DNA from: an uncultured Pirellulaceae bacterium
GTDB lineage: Bacteria; Planctomycetota; Planctomycetia; Pirellulales; Pirellulaceae
DNA: 64,000 bases
Assembly (NCBI GenBank): GCA_937981585.1
Contig: CALJOA010000060.1
Location: 47,605 to 111,604, forward strand
Direction of reading: 5' to 3'
Position numbers and translations under genes: made by a program. Positions 35,147 through 44,087 of the stretch are shown here, piece after piece. How positions within the stretch are numbered: the stretch's first letter is position 1; the number at the start of each line of letters is the position of its first letter. The notes below the pieces were generated by a model, which saw only the letters and a program-made list of their open reading frames with translations, had not been told where the DNA came from and made no database searches.

Positions 35147-35857
35147 ATGCTGATCTCGGAAATCTATTTGTCGCGACAAGGCGAAGGTGTCCTGACGGGA
35201 ACGCCTAGCGTTTTCGTGCGCACCAGCGGTTGCAACTTGCGTTGTGGATTCTGCGACACTCCGTTCGCCTCATGGGAGCCGGTCGGCGAGCAAATGTCAG
35301 TTTCCCAAATCGTCGAACAAGTTCATTTGACGGCCGATTCGCATACTGACGACACTCCAGCCAGTCACGTGGTGCTAACGGGAGGTGAGCCGATGTTGCA
35401 ACACGAGATCGAGTTGCTGTGTAAAGAAATCAAATCGGCTGGATTTCATGTCACAATGGAAACCGCAGGGACGATCTTTAAGCAACTCAAATGTGACTTG
35501 ATGTCGATCAGTCCCAAGCTTTCCAACTCCGATCCCGAGGCGGGCAGGGCAGGGGAGTGGCTGGCGAAGCATCAATCGAAAAGGCATCAGCCCCAAGTGG
35601 TCCGTCAGCTGATCGAGTCCTACGAGTACCAATTGAAGTTTGTCGTCGATACTCCTGAAGATTTGGACGAGATCATTGAGTATCTAACGCAAATCAATCC
35701 GCCGGATCGAGCCAAGGTCCTGTTGATGCCACAGGGCATTGAGATCGAGTCGCTCGCAGAAACAGAACAGTGGCTGATTCCTCTGTGCGATGAACATCAG
35801 TTCACCTATTGCCCACGAAAGCATATTCAGTGGTACGGCAACAAGCGTGGTACTTGA
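35147..35857 (+). CDS. queE: 7-carboxy-7-deazaguanine synthase (radical SAM)
   Basis: A 236-residue radical SAM enzyme converting 6-carboxy-tetrahydropterin to 7-carboxy-7-deazaguanine in queuosine synthesis. The [4Fe-4S] motif is C29-x3-C33-x2-C36 ('CNLRCGFC'), preceded by the substrate-binding 'EIYLSRQGEGVLTG' and followed by 'VLTGGEPMLQ'. The C-terminal 'LLMPQG' and 'YCPRKHIQWYG' match QueE. Divergent from queF. Confidence 0.95.
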   Translation: MLISEIYLSRQGEGVLTGTPSVFVRTSGCNLRCGFCDTPFASWEPVGEQMSVSQIVEQVHLTADSHTDDTPASHVVLTGGEPMLQHEIELLCKEIKSAGFHVTMETAGTIFKQLKCDLMSISPKLSNSDPEAGRAGEWLAKHQSKRHQPQVVRQLIESYEYQLKFVVDTPEDLDEIIEYLTQINPPDRAKVLLMPQGIEIESLAETEQWLIPLCDEHQFTYCPRKHIQWYGNKRGT

Positions 35858-36045
35858 GACGGCGGACTACCGCGCGGGCGGGGAGTGATGGAGGATGAGC
35901 GTTTTTTCCAATCAACGCAGTGGCTTCCCATGTTCTATGATCGCGGCTGAGCAACTAAGATTGGCAACTGAGATTCAATCAGTTGATCGCCAATGATCGA
36001 CGCTCAGCCCTCAATTCAGCAATCCCGAACCAAACCGTCCGAAAT

Positions 36046-37275
36046 ATGAAAAGCTTAAGCTTCCTCGCGTTCGTCGCCATGACCTTCTGCTGCTGGGGAA
36101 TCTATGGACCCGTCTTGCACGTTGGCCAGGAACAAATGGCCGGCGGAGCCGGAAAGGCTTCGCTGCGTCCGTTTATGTGTGTTGGGATCGCGTACTTTAT
36201 CATCGCGGTCGTGTACCCGCTGTTTGTGCTTAAAACAAAAGGCGAAACGGGCAACTGGACTACCAAGGGATTCATTTGGTCGTTTGCAGCCGGCGTCATC
36301 ACGGCGATCGGAGCTTTGGGTATCGTTTTGGCGTTCAAGTTCCAAGGCAAACCGGTTTATGTCATGCCTCTTGTTTTTGGTTTGGCGCCGATTGTGAACA
36401 CGATCGTTGGCATGTTAATGTCCGGAAACCTGAAAAAGCCCTCGCCGCTCTTTTTTGTGGGAATCATTTTGGTTGCTCTGGGAGCAGCCGGGGTGTTGAC
36501 GTACCAGCCAAAAAACATTGAAACGACTCCGACCCAGCCTGTTGCCAAGGCAACCGCGACGCCGAGCTTTGATATGACAACCGGTTTGACGCCGGTTTCG
36601 TTTCGGCAAGATTCAAAAGCGGATTCAAAGGCCGACGAAGCCGCCCCCGCGACTGACGACGAAGCACCCAAAGATTCTGCCAATGACTCTGAAGAAGCAA
36701 AGCCCGAATCAGAATCAGAGACAAATTCCGAATCAGAAACACAACCAGCACCGGCAAAGACTCCATTCAATGCGCTTGCCGTCTCGCTGTGTGTCGCGAC
36801 AACCGTGATTTGCTGGGGATCATACGGACCGCTCCTACATCGAGGTCAGGTCCACATGAACAACAGTCGTTTGCGACCTTTGTTATGTGTCGGGTTGGCC
36901 TATTTCGGTGTTGCTGTCTTGGCGCCATGGGTATTGTTATCGCTGGAGACGTTTCCCGAACCTGGTGGCTGGAGCAATGTCGGCGGCGTGGTATGGTCGT
37001 TGGTGGCTGGCGCTGCTGGTGCACTTGGTTCGCTTGGGATCATTTATGCGTTCAACTTTGGCGGTAAACCAATTTTTGTGATGCCATTGATTTTCGGTTT
37101 TGCACCGGTCATCAACACGCTTACCGAAACCTTCTCGGCAAACCTGTTTGGTCAAATCACAACCAATTTTATCGTCAGCCTGGCAATGGTTATCATTGGT
37201 GCGGCGATGGTTTTGATTTTTGCTCCTAAAGGTCGCAAACCCAAACCAGCTCCCAGCGAACCTGCAATTACATGA
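36046..37275 (+). CDS. Membrane protein with two homologous five-helix halves (transporter-like)
   Basis: A 409-residue membrane protein made of an internal duplication. Each half begins 'CWGIYGPVLH' or 'CWGSYGPLLH', continues 'RPFMCVGIAYF' or 'RPLLCVGLAYF', has 'WSFAAGVITAIGALGIV' or 'WSLVAGAAGALGSLGII' and ends 'PVYVMPLVFGLAPIVNT' or 'PIFVMPLIFGFAPVINT'. A hydrophilic acidic linker of about 90 residues separates them. The plan is that of drug/metabolite-transporter or sugar-porter (GRP/RhaT-like) proteins with inverted or repeated halves. The start is the ATG at 36046 ('MKSLSFLAFVAMT'). Substrate unknown. Confidence 0.8.
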   Translation: MKSLSFLAFVAMTFCCWGIYGPVLHVGQEQMAGGAGKASLRPFMCVGIAYFIIAVVYPLFVLKTKGETGNWTTKGFIWSFAAGVITAIGALGIVLAFKFQGKPVYVMPLVFGLAPIVNTIVGMLMSGNLKKPSPLFFVGIILVALGAAGVLTYQPKNIETTPTQPVAKATATPSFDMTTGLTPVSFRQDSKADSKADEAAPATDDEAPKDSANDSEEAKPESESETNSESETQPAPAKTPFNALAVSLCVATTVICWGSYGPLLHRGQVHMNNSRLRPLLCVGLAYFGVAVLAPWVLLSLETFPEPGGWSNVGGVVWSLVAGAAGALGSLGIIYAFNFGGKPIFVMPLIFGFAPVINTLTETFSANLFGQITTNFIVSLAMVIIGAAMVLIFAPKGRKPKPAPSEPAIT

Positions 37276-37310
37276 ATCGATGGGCGAGCCGTTTGAGAGG
37301 GCGAGCAAAA

Positions 37311-37410
37311 GGAACACTAATTTGCACTAACCTTCACTAATTAACGACTGGATTGTTCATTGCCTTTCCGAATTGGAAATTAGTGTTAATTAGAGAGGAT
37401 TAGTGTTCTC
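37311..37410. repeat. Palindrome of repeated 'cactaat' units
   Basis: The left part (37311-37347) contains 'gaacactaattt', 'gcactaac' and 'cactaattaac'; the right part (37374-37410) contains 'aaattagtgttaattag' and 'gattagtgttctc', its complement. Both arms are themselves built from the same heptamer, with a roughly 25-nt spacer. It lies between the transporter-like gene and the next small gene. Likely a dispersed intergenic element; could form a long hairpin. Confidence 0.65.
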
Positions 37411-37460
37411 TTTTGAGTTAGGCCTGCCGAGGAAGCAACTCATAAACCCCAAACGATCCG

Positions 37461-37829
37461 ATGGAACCCAAAACAGACGAGTGCTACGTTAAAGCGATCG
37501 ACTTGCTGCTTAGTCATGTCTGGATGATCCGCGCGTTTCTCAAACATTGCGAAGAAGCCGAAGAAGACGACGAACTGCGCGACGTTCAGCGGGCACTATA
37601 CGATTACATGTTGGCGCTGGGCGGTCCGCTACGTGACGGCGACCATGCCAAATATCTCAAGCAAGCCAAGAAGAAACTGAAGAAGCTCAAAGACGCAAAT
37701 GCGCTGTTCCAGGAAATTCAGCCTGAAATTTCATCGCATACGAACTTTCAGATGGCTGCCGCTTCGCTGAACAGCTCGGTCACCCAGATCGCAGAGTTGA
37801 TCGAAGCCCGATCTCAACAAAATCAATAG
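37461..37829 (+). CDS. Small helical hypothetical protein
   Basis: A 122-residue cytoplasmic protein, almost entirely helical. It is acidic in the first half ('HCEEAEEDDELRDVQRAL') and has a Lys-rich helix ('YLKQAKKKLKKLKDANALF') in the middle. No cofactor motif or membrane helix. No family recognised; it may be a planctomycete-specific protein. A probable terminator follows at 37898-37923. Confidence 0.7.
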   Translation: MEPKTDECYVKAIDLLLSHVWMIRAFLKHCEEAEEDDELRDVQRALYDYMLALGGPLRDGDHAKYLKQAKKKLKKLKDANALFQEIQPEISSHTNFQMAAASLNSSVTQIAELIEARSQQNQ

Positions 37830-37897
37830 TTGTTGTCATAGTAGCGTTCCTCTCTGAGGCGTGAAAAACTCGCCTCCAGATAAAGACCGAGCTTCGT

Positions 37898-37923
37898 GAC
37901 CGCCAACCTGATTTCTGGCGGTC
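37898..37923 (+). terminator. Probable terminator hairpin
   Basis: An 8-bp stem 'gaccgcca' / 'tggcggtc' with a 10-nt loop followed by 'tgttt', 70 nt past the stop of the 122-residue protein. The T tract is short and the hairpin lies between convergent genes, so it may serve either strand. Confidence 0.55.
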
Positions 37924-37945
37924 TGTTTGCGTTAGACGAACTGAT

Positions 37946-39376
37946 CTACCTAACACGGCACTTGAAACGAATCACGCCGCCGGTATGAGGATCAACTGGA
38001 TCGATGATCTCCCAGCGAAGCATCAATGAGTCCTCTTCGTTTCGTTCGTTGATGAAGTCGGCTTTGAGCGAGCTTTCGGCAGAATTGGGCACATACTCCA
38101 AACGGCGCGTCAGATTGTCAATGATCGTGACGTTGCCAATCTTCTTGCCGCTGAGATTGTCGTAACGAATTGTGAACTCAACCAACTCCCCCGCACGCGC
38201 GGCGATCTTCGAAGCGATCTTGGTTACCCGTAAGATTGCCGTTCCGTCGTCTGATTTGATCGACAACAGCTCTTGAACCGTTTTGACGTCGCGAACGATG
38301 ACCGGCTGCGAGTTATCGACAGTGACTTGCAGTCCAAGTTTATCCTCCCAAACGGAAGCCGATTGCAGCCCAAGTCTCAATCGAGCCGACTCGCCGCTGG
38401 AGAACTTGCCCCAACGCATGAATGAAAGATTCTCGTAAGTTTCAAACGTGTTTCGAACACCAAACACACGCGTTACGTCTTTGTTAACAACACCGCGTGT
38501 CTGATCAATAAAGCCGCTGGCACGCTTGGAACCGCCAACACGTTGGAGAGCGACATGCTGTTTGGTCGTCGTCGGATCATCCGCGATTCGGGCGTTGGCA
38601 ATAGGCGTTTTTTCAATAAACGCTCCGACGGGCAAATTGATGTTGGCTTTGAAAACCCCATCGACTTTGCGAACCGCGCCGAACCTAGGGGCGTAAATCG
38701 CCACCCGGTTGCTGGGGGTTACGATCCGGCGGCCATCGAGCGTATCAAAGTGTCCGATCGTGTCTTCGGTTTGCAAACCCATCACGTTGAAGTCATTGTC
38801 GACCTGCACCTTCTGATCCCGGTCGTTGCCATCGTAGACGTACTCATCTTTTCCGGCGTTGGGGTTCCACTTTTCATATCCCGGGCGCCGCCTCTTGGAT
38901 GGCCGAGCTTGTGTGCCCGTGTTCAAATCATCTTTGCTCAGGTAGGGCCCCATGCCATAGCCTAGTGGCATCGGAAGAGCCGACAACTGGTCGTCTTGCA
39001 CTGCCGGTTGATCTCGTCCAATGAAGCCGCCGTTGTCAGAAAAATTGCTTCCTGGTTGTTGGCTGTAGGCGACTCGCCGGGCAGATTCTCGCGACTTTAT
39101 CGAGTTGGGAATCAAGCAAGTCGAATTGGCACCTTTTGGTACGTCGTTGCGAATCGGTTTTGTTTTTGAGACCGTATCAACCTCAGGTGACACCAGCGAT
39201 ATTACACCGCGCCTCGCCTGGGCAGTGGCGTTTGTTGATAGGAAATTCAAAACACAAACACAAACTCCAGCCAGCAACAAAGCCAATCTGATCTGCGTTA
39301 ACATCCGGCTTGTCTTGCCCAACGATTTACTCAACGATCTATTCAGCGACTTGGATGGACTGATGTGTCGTCTCAT
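37946..39376 (-). CDS. Secreted DUF11-domain protein (OmcB-like)
   Basis: A 476-residue exported protein. An N-terminal basic stretch and a hydrophobic segment ('RLALLLAGVCVCVLNFLS') form the signal. The C-terminal about 95 residues are a DUF11 domain ('TKIASKIAARAGELVEFTIR', 'GNVTIIDNLTRRLEYVPNSA'), the repeat also found in chlamydial large cysteine-rich protein OmcB. The middle has no recognised domain but contains a beta-rich region ('GVFKANINLPVGAFIEKTP'). The ATG at 39376 has 'aaggtaac' 6 nt before it and lies 6 nt after the stop of the gene upstream, so it is the third gene of a three-gene envelope operon. Confidence 0.88.
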   Translation of the reverse strand: MRRHISPSKSLNRSLSKSLGKTSRMLTQIRLALLLAGVCVCVLNFLSTNATAQARRGVISLVSPEVDTVSKTKPIRNDVPKGANSTCLIPNSIKSRESARRVAYSQQPGSNFSDNGGFIGRDQPAVQDDQLSALPMPLGYGMGPYLSKDDLNTGTQARPSKRRRPGYEKWNPNAGKDEYVYDGNDRDQKVQVDNDFNVMGLQTEDTIGHFDTLDGRRIVTPSNRVAIYAPRFGAVRKVDGVFKANINLPVGAFIEKTPIANARIADDPTTTKQHVALQRVGGSKRASGFIDQTRGVVNKDVTRVFGVRNTFETYENLSFMRWGKFSSGESARLRLGLQSASVWEDKLGLQVTVDNSQPVIVRDVKTVQELLSIKSDDGTAILRVTKIASKIAARAGELVEFTIRYDNLSGKKIGNVTIIDNLTRRLEYVPNSAESSLKADFINERNEEDSLMLRWEIIDPVDPHTGGVIRFKCRVR

Positions 39377-39382
39377 GGCTTG

Positions 39383-40405
39383 TTACCTTTTCCCATTCGT
39401 AGTCGGGATCTTGGGAAAGCTGGCCCCAAAAACCGGTGGCAAAGCTGAATTCGGCTGACTCTCTGGACGCATCGGACGAATTGATTTTGGTATCGTTGGC
39501 ATCTGCATCGGTTTGGCTGATGAGATTGCGGGCTCGATCGGTTTTGGTTCTTCAGTCGCCGGTTTAACAGCCGAAGGGATTGGCTCCAACTCAAACGGGA
39601 CTTGTTCTGGGGCGGGCAGGATCTTCGGTGAAGGCGCATTGAAACCGAACCGCTCTCCAGCATCGGAGGGCATCGGAATTCTTGAACCGATGCGTAGAAT
39701 TGCCATGGGGCGGCCCAAACGCTGGGCAACTCGAAGCGGATCTTCACCTCCGCCGACATCGAAGTAGGGTTGCTTGTCCTCCCAATGGCGATGGGGCAGG
39801 GCGGTTCTGGGGTCTTCGAGATAGACGACTTTGGTAACCATTCGTCCCTCGAGCGCTTCTTCAAGATCGCTTTGCGAAATTACGACTTGGATTGGAAACT
39901 CGTTCTCCAGCCCTTCTGGCGGAGCAAGCCGATTGAGCACCTCGACGGAAGGGTAAAGCTCAAAACCAGGACGGTTGGGAATGTTGGTGACCTTGAATCG
40001 GTAAACCGGACCGACCGTCAAACCGACCGATGTTTTGGAAGAAGACGTTTCAACATAACCGTCGCTGGTTCCAACTCCGACGAGCGATCCTTTCGGAGCG
40101 ATCACGCGAACTGGTTGCACGTGGCCCTCAAGTTGCGGGTTGCTCATTCTGGCAATATCGGCGACCACTCCGGGCGCCATATCTCCACGCGTTAACTCAT
40201 GATTCTTTGGCTGATAGGCCGGATTGTAGCCGTTGGACTGATACGCCTGAGCGACTACTTCGCTGGACTTGCTGCCAAGCTGAACAACGGCCAGACCGAT
40301 CATTAAGGTGCCGGCAAACCAACGGCTGGCCTGGGCACGTCTCTTCGATTGTCTTTTGGAAGCGATGCCCATGGTAAGTTTAACGATCGAGTTAAGTGCT
40401 TTCAT
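39383..40405 (-). CDS. Secreted protein, paralogue of the next upstream gene
   Basis: A 340-residue exported protein from the ATG at 40405 ('MKALNSIVKL'), with a hydrophobic signal around 'WFAGTLMIGLAVVQLGS'. Its core 'YRFKVTNIPNRPGFELYPSV ... MVTKVVYLEDP ... AILRIGSR' matches the upstream gene's 'FRLKISNLEGRPGMELYPTL ... FVTKVIYVPDP ... AIVRLGNK', so they are clear paralogues. The C-terminal 100 residues are Pro-rich. Likely envelope structural protein; function unknown. The stop is 6 nt before the DUF11 gene. Confidence 0.8.
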   Translation of the reverse strand: MKALNSIVKLTMGIASKRQSKRRAQASRWFAGTLMIGLAVVQLGSKSSEVVAQAYQSNGYNPAYQPKNHELTRGDMAPGVVADIARMSNPQLEGHVQPVRVIAPKGSLVGVGTSDGYVETSSSKTSVGLTVGPVYRFKVTNIPNRPGFELYPSVEVLNRLAPPEGLENEFPIQVVISQSDLEEALEGRMVTKVVYLEDPRTALPHRHWEDKQPYFDVGGGEDPLRVAQRLGRPMAILRIGSRIPMPSDAGERFGFNAPSPKILPAPEQVPFELEPIPSAVKPATEEPKPIEPAISSAKPMQMPTIPKSIRPMRPESQPNSALPPVFGASFPKIPTTNGKR

Positions 40406-40438
40406 TTGCCTAACCTTGGTTGACAGCGCCACTTTCCC

Positions 40439-40505
40439 GTCACTCTCGCGAAGGCGGGAGTCCATGTGTTGCCCAAAAGTGGATTCCCGCCTCTGCGGGA
40501 ATGAC
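40439..40505. repeat. REP-like inverted repeat
   Basis: The arm 'gtcactctcgcgaaggcggg' plus 'agtccat' (40439-40465) pairs imperfectly with 'tggattcccgcctctgcggg' plus 'aatgac' (40480-40505). Each arm also holds its own small palindrome ('cgcgaaggcggg' type). The sequence closely resembles the widespread 'gtcattcccgcgaaggcggg' repetitive palindromes of many bacteria. It lies between the two paralogous secreted-protein genes. Confidence 0.75.
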
Positions 40506-40585
40506 TCACGCTCTGCCTGATTCGAAAAAAGAGCCGCGAGAGCTTGCGCCATCGCGGCTCCTTGTTTCCCAATCGCTTTCTTTGA

Positions 40586-41752
40586 CTAGCGGCGAAGCCC
40601 GCGACCAATCCGCTTATCCGGAGGGCAATGCTCTGGTAACACGCCACGAACCATGTCAGCCGGTGGCTGTCCGTTGTAATGTGGAGGTCGGATCGTGTTC
40701 TCTTCGATCAACACTCGATCAGCCGGGCGTGGATAACTCAAACCAGGCTTCTGCTTGACATGCACATTGACCCGTGGGGTTGGCCCTGGAATCTGCATCG
40801 CAGTGTGGTTGTGAATGTCGTACCGACGAAGCCCAGCGGGTCCGCCAAGTGGAATGTGCGGTGGACCTGGAAGACCAATGTTCGTTCCGGTGTACGGCAT
40901 TCCGTAATTTGGACCAGTAACACCTGAAACGTAATCTCGGGTTCCGCCGTTGCCGCGACCGCCGGCCATCAGGCCAGCTGCGATGGCCGGATCAACTCCA
41001 GGCACTTCGAGGTCTTTGTTACCCAAACGAACGATGGCAAGGATTGAACCACGACGATCGGCTTCTGAAATTGGATCGACACCTGGATCAAGACGAGTGC
41101 TGACCAGAGTATCAACGCCGGCCAACGCCAACTCTTGATACTCGGGATCTGGAACGTAGATGACTTTGGTAACAAAGTTCGCCGCAGCCACTTGATCGAA
41201 GTCTTCTTGACCAAATTGAATTGGAATCGCAGCGTGAGCAAGATAAGCCGACGTGCGAGGAGTTGCCTTTCCAATTTCCAGCGTTGGGTACAGCTCCATT
41301 CCCGGACGTCCTTCAAGATTGGAAATCTTCAACCGGAAGATTCCGCCTTGAGCGAAGTTCTGGCGACCAGGAACGATCAGTGGCGTTGAATCGTAACGAC
41401 CAATGCCGCTGACATCCCAAGAGACTTGCATCAAGTCTGGTTTATCAAACAGGACTTGAACGCTTTGGCCAACTACTGCTCCAAAAGGACCATAAGCACC
41501 TGCCGAAGCACCTCCGCCCGCGCCACCGCTGGCTGAGCGATTCAAAACGCCAGGACCAGGACCGCCGACACCAGGGCCGGGCTCCATGAGCATCTGTGCT
41601 GGAGGCAAATTGTGGCCCGCTGGAATTCCGGTGCGAAATCCACCTGGAAAACCAGCTCCAGACGTCATTGCACCCGGATACTGCGCCATTGCAGCCGTTG
41701 TTAACGTGGCCAATGCCAGCATCGTGATGCCCGTTAGAAAACGTGCGTACAT
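40586..41752 (-). CDS. Secreted Gly/Pro-rich protein, first gene of the DUF11 envelope cluster
   Basis: A 388-residue exported protein with a clean signal peptide ('MYARFLTGITMLALATLTTA', cut near 'AMAQ'). The first 90 mature residues are Gly/Pro/Ala-rich ('GPGVGGPGPGVLNRSASGG'). A central domain (about 95-250) is shared with the next gene ('FRLKISNLEGRPGMELYPTL', 'VTKVIYVPDPE'). The C-terminal part is Pro/His-rich. A very strong ribosome site ('gggggga') precedes the ATG, suggesting high expression. With its paralogue and the DUF11 protein it forms a likely cell-surface assembly. Confidence 0.82.
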   Translation of the reverse strand: MYARFLTGITMLALATLTTAAMAQYPGAMTSGAGFPGGFRTGIPAGHNLPPAQMLMEPGPGVGGPGPGVLNRSASGGAGGGASAGAYGPFGAVVGQSVQVLFDKPDLMQVSWDVSGIGRYDSTPLIVPGRQNFAQGGIFRLKISNLEGRPGMELYPTLEIGKATPRTSAYLAHAAIPIQFGQEDFDQVAAANFVTKVIYVPDPEYQELALAGVDTLVSTRLDPGVDPISEADRRGSILAIVRLGNKDLEVPGVDPAIAAGLMAGGRGNGGTRDYVSGVTGPNYGMPYTGTNIGLPGPPHIPLGGPAGLRRYDIHNHTAMQIPGPTPRVNVHVKQKPGLSYPRPADRVLIEENTIRPPHYNGQPPADMVRGVLPEHCPPDKRIGRGLRR

Positions 41753-42048
41753 CAGATTCCCCCCTCAAGGATTTTTTGGGCCAAGCAGTTTGTGCTATCG
41801 CACTGGTGCTGAGCTCGCCAACTCGCGCGAGCCGAATTGGCACGTGCTTTCAAAATTGTTCGATTGGTCAGTACACCCAATCCATTAATGACAGTTGCAA
41901 ACTGACATAGACCAGCCAACACTCGGGTTCTAATATGCGACTCCCAATTCTGAAGCCGTTCACCAGCGCGTTGGACGCGGATTAGATACGTTTCTTTAGT
42001 TCGGCGATGCCCAATGCAATTCTTTGGAAAAATCCGCACATCCGTTTC

Positions 42049-43329
42049 ATGAAGCAAGAATTAACTATCGCTGTCGCTTTGCTAGCGATCGGAGGACTGC
42101 TTTGGCTTTCCAGTTCGGGTTCGAACTTGCAATCGCAGCAAGCTAACAACGGTGCGCAAATAAACAGCAAACAGCGGCAACTTCCTCCCTCGCAATTTCA
42201 AACCACTCAACAGAATCTCGCCGAATTTGCTAGCGAAGAACGGCTTGGGTTCGAGAAAAAGAACTCGATCGTCCAAAACTCGATCGTCCAAGCCAGTTAT
42301 CAGCAACCAGTAACTAATACACCGATCGAGAACGCGAACCCAAACTTACTCTCGACTGATGGGTCGCCGTTAGCTAATAGGGCGTACCTTCATCCCAACT
42401 CAAACCCGATCTCAGTCGACTTGCTAGCCGAGATCGCCAAAGAGATTACCAATTCGAAACCTTTCGCGCTTCAGCTTAGTCTGCAAGCCACTATGTTCGG
42501 CCAGAATGTTGTCGCCACTGGCGATTACTATCAACAAGGGCAGGGGAGTCGCAAAACCAAAATCGAACTATCGTTCGATCAGATGCCTGGCCAACCAAAA
42601 ATGCTTCATCTCTGCGATGGCCGTTTCGTTTATACGATTCAATCTACCGGCGGCGCCAACGATGCGACTGGAACGACGAGCCCGTCAATGCAATCGCTTG
42701 AGTTTGTCGATTTGTTGCGAGTGGAAAACGCGGCCAGGGAAGAAGCCGGAGAAACTACAGCAATCAATCCCGGATTCGTATCGCCTATCGTATCGCCTAC
42801 CGGTTGGGTTGCTACCGGCGGGATCGCCAGCCTGCTCCAACATCTGGCGTCGGGTTTCAATTTCGGTCCGCCCGAACCGCTTGACCCAAACTCCGATCGC
42901 ATTCTTCTCCGGGGTGCCTGGGATGAAAACGCGCTCAAGGGAGTCGTCGCAGACCTCGACAGACGAATTGAACTTGGATCTCCCATTGAGTGGGAAAAGG
43001 TTCCTCTTCACATCCCCCACGCAATCGAGCTGGTGCTCACTCGGAAACCGAACCAAACCTACTTCCCCAGTCAAGTTTCTTTTCTTCGATTTGATATCAA
43101 AGAACATCAAGCAACCATTGAGCCAACCATGTCGCTAACTTTTTCAGCGCCACGGCCACTGACCAATCTGGCCGAAGGATTCTTCGTGGTCGACTCTTCG
43201 AACTTGGAACCGACTGATGCGACCGATCGTTATATTGCTCGCATCGAGTCGTTTCATCAGACTTTACGTTCCAATGTTGAGCAGATTGCGATCCAACGCA
43301 AACCGGCAATCGACATTCTGACCAAGTGA
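42049..43329 (+). CDS. Exported protein, LolA-like fold suspected
   Basis: A 426-residue protein from the ATG at 42049, with a signal or anchor segment ('LTIAVALLAIGGLLWLSSSG'). A Gln/Asn-rich linker (about 25-90) follows, then a domain 'LSLQATMFGQNVVATGDYYQ ... GQPKMLHLCDGRFVYTIQST' whose alternation of strands resembles LolA-type or outer-membrane lipoprotein-sorting proteins, but this is only a visual impression. It is divergent from the envelope trio and probably periplasmic. dtd follows 31 nt downstream on the same strand. Confidence 0.7.
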   Translation: MKQELTIAVALLAIGGLLWLSSSGSNLQSQQANNGAQINSKQRQLPPSQFQTTQQNLAEFASEERLGFEKKNSIVQNSIVQASYQQPVTNTPIENANPNLLSTDGSPLANRAYLHPNSNPISVDLLAEIAKEITNSKPFALQLSLQATMFGQNVVATGDYYQQGQGSRKTKIELSFDQMPGQPKMLHLCDGRFVYTIQSTGGANDATGTTSPSMQSLEFVDLLRVENAAREEAGETTAINPGFVSPIVSPTGWVATGGIASLLQHLASGFNFGPPEPLDPNSDRILLRGAWDENALKGVVADLDRRIELGSPIEWEKVPLHIPHAIELVLTRKPNQTYFPSQVSFLRFDIKEHQATIEPTMSLTFSAPRPLTNLAEGFFVVDSSNLEPTDATDRYIARIESFHQTLRSNVEQIAIQRKPAIDILTK

Positions 43330-43360
43330 AATCAAGCGATAACTCCAGCAGGTGATCTCA

Positions 43361-43810
43361 ATGCGAGCCGTCATTCAGCGCGTTACGCAATCCAGTGTTG
43401 TCGTCGATGATTCAGTAACCGGCGAGATCAAGCAAGGGTTGCTGGTGTTGCTAGGCGTTGAGAAAGAAGACTCAGCGGACGATTTAAAGTACACGTTTGG
43501 GAAAACAACCGGCCTTCGAGTATTCGAAGACGAAGCAGGCAAAATGAATTTGTCGTTGCTCGACATTTCAGGGCAACTACTGGTCGTCAGCCAGTTCACG
43601 TTGCTTGGCGATGTTCGCAAAGGTCGACGGCCAAGCTTTATTGATGCAGCTCCTCCGGAAGTTGCCAATCGCATTTACGAAGAGTTCATTTCGATGGCCC
43701 GCGCTAAAGGAATCGATGTCCAGACTGGCGTCTTCCAAGCCGACATGGCGGTGCACTTGATCAACGACGGGCCAGTTACAATCCTGGTCGACAGCCGTAA
43801 AAAATTCTGA
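43361..43810 (+). CDS. dtd: D-aminoacyl-tRNA deacylase
   Basis: A 149-residue Dtd, which removes D-amino acids (and glycine from tRNA-Ala) from mischarged tRNA. The two active-site motifs are 'SQFTLLGD' (77-84) and the cross-subunit 'GPVT' at 137-140. N-terminal '[16 protein letters not shown]' is typical. The ATG at 43361 with 'aggtga' in front is preferred over a GTG three codons upstream. Full length. Confidence 0.95.
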   Translation: MRAVIQRVTQSSVVVDDSVTGEIKQGLLVLLGVEKEDSADDLKYTFGKTTGLRVFEDEAGKMNLSLLDISGQLLVVSQFTLLGDVRKGRRPSFIDAAPPEVANRIYEEFISMARAKGIDVQTGVFQADMAVHLINDGPVTILVDSRKKF

Positions 43811-43929
43811 CTCGAAAGTGAGGCAGGGCGGTCTGATAGTGTTTCAATTCAGGACTGGCGCCTAACAGCCAACAAAAAGCACGTGGCGTGGATTTTGTTT
43901 GGCTACTCAGATTCAACGTTTGTAGGCCG

Positions 43930-43966
43930 TACTCTTGCCCGACTCGAGTTTTGCAGAATTGAAATG
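43930..43966. repeat. Copy 2 of the dispersed 37-bp repeat
   Basis: 33 of 37 bases match 24836-24872, with the first 23 identical. It lies in the 277-bp space between the convergent dtd and YdjM-like genes. Directly after it, 43975-44035 contains a degenerate 'gatttacatgatcaacaaga' / 'ccaatcctgtttatcc' pair related to the inverted repeat near 11150, so the two repeat types abut here. Confidence 0.65.
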
Positions 43967-44087
43967 AAGGTTGAAGACACGATTTACATGATCAACAAGA
44001 TGGTGTGCGATCATGCCAATCCTGTTTATCCCATCCGAAACCTGCTTGGACTGGATTGTCGCCTGCGCAGGAACGATCGGCCACGTT

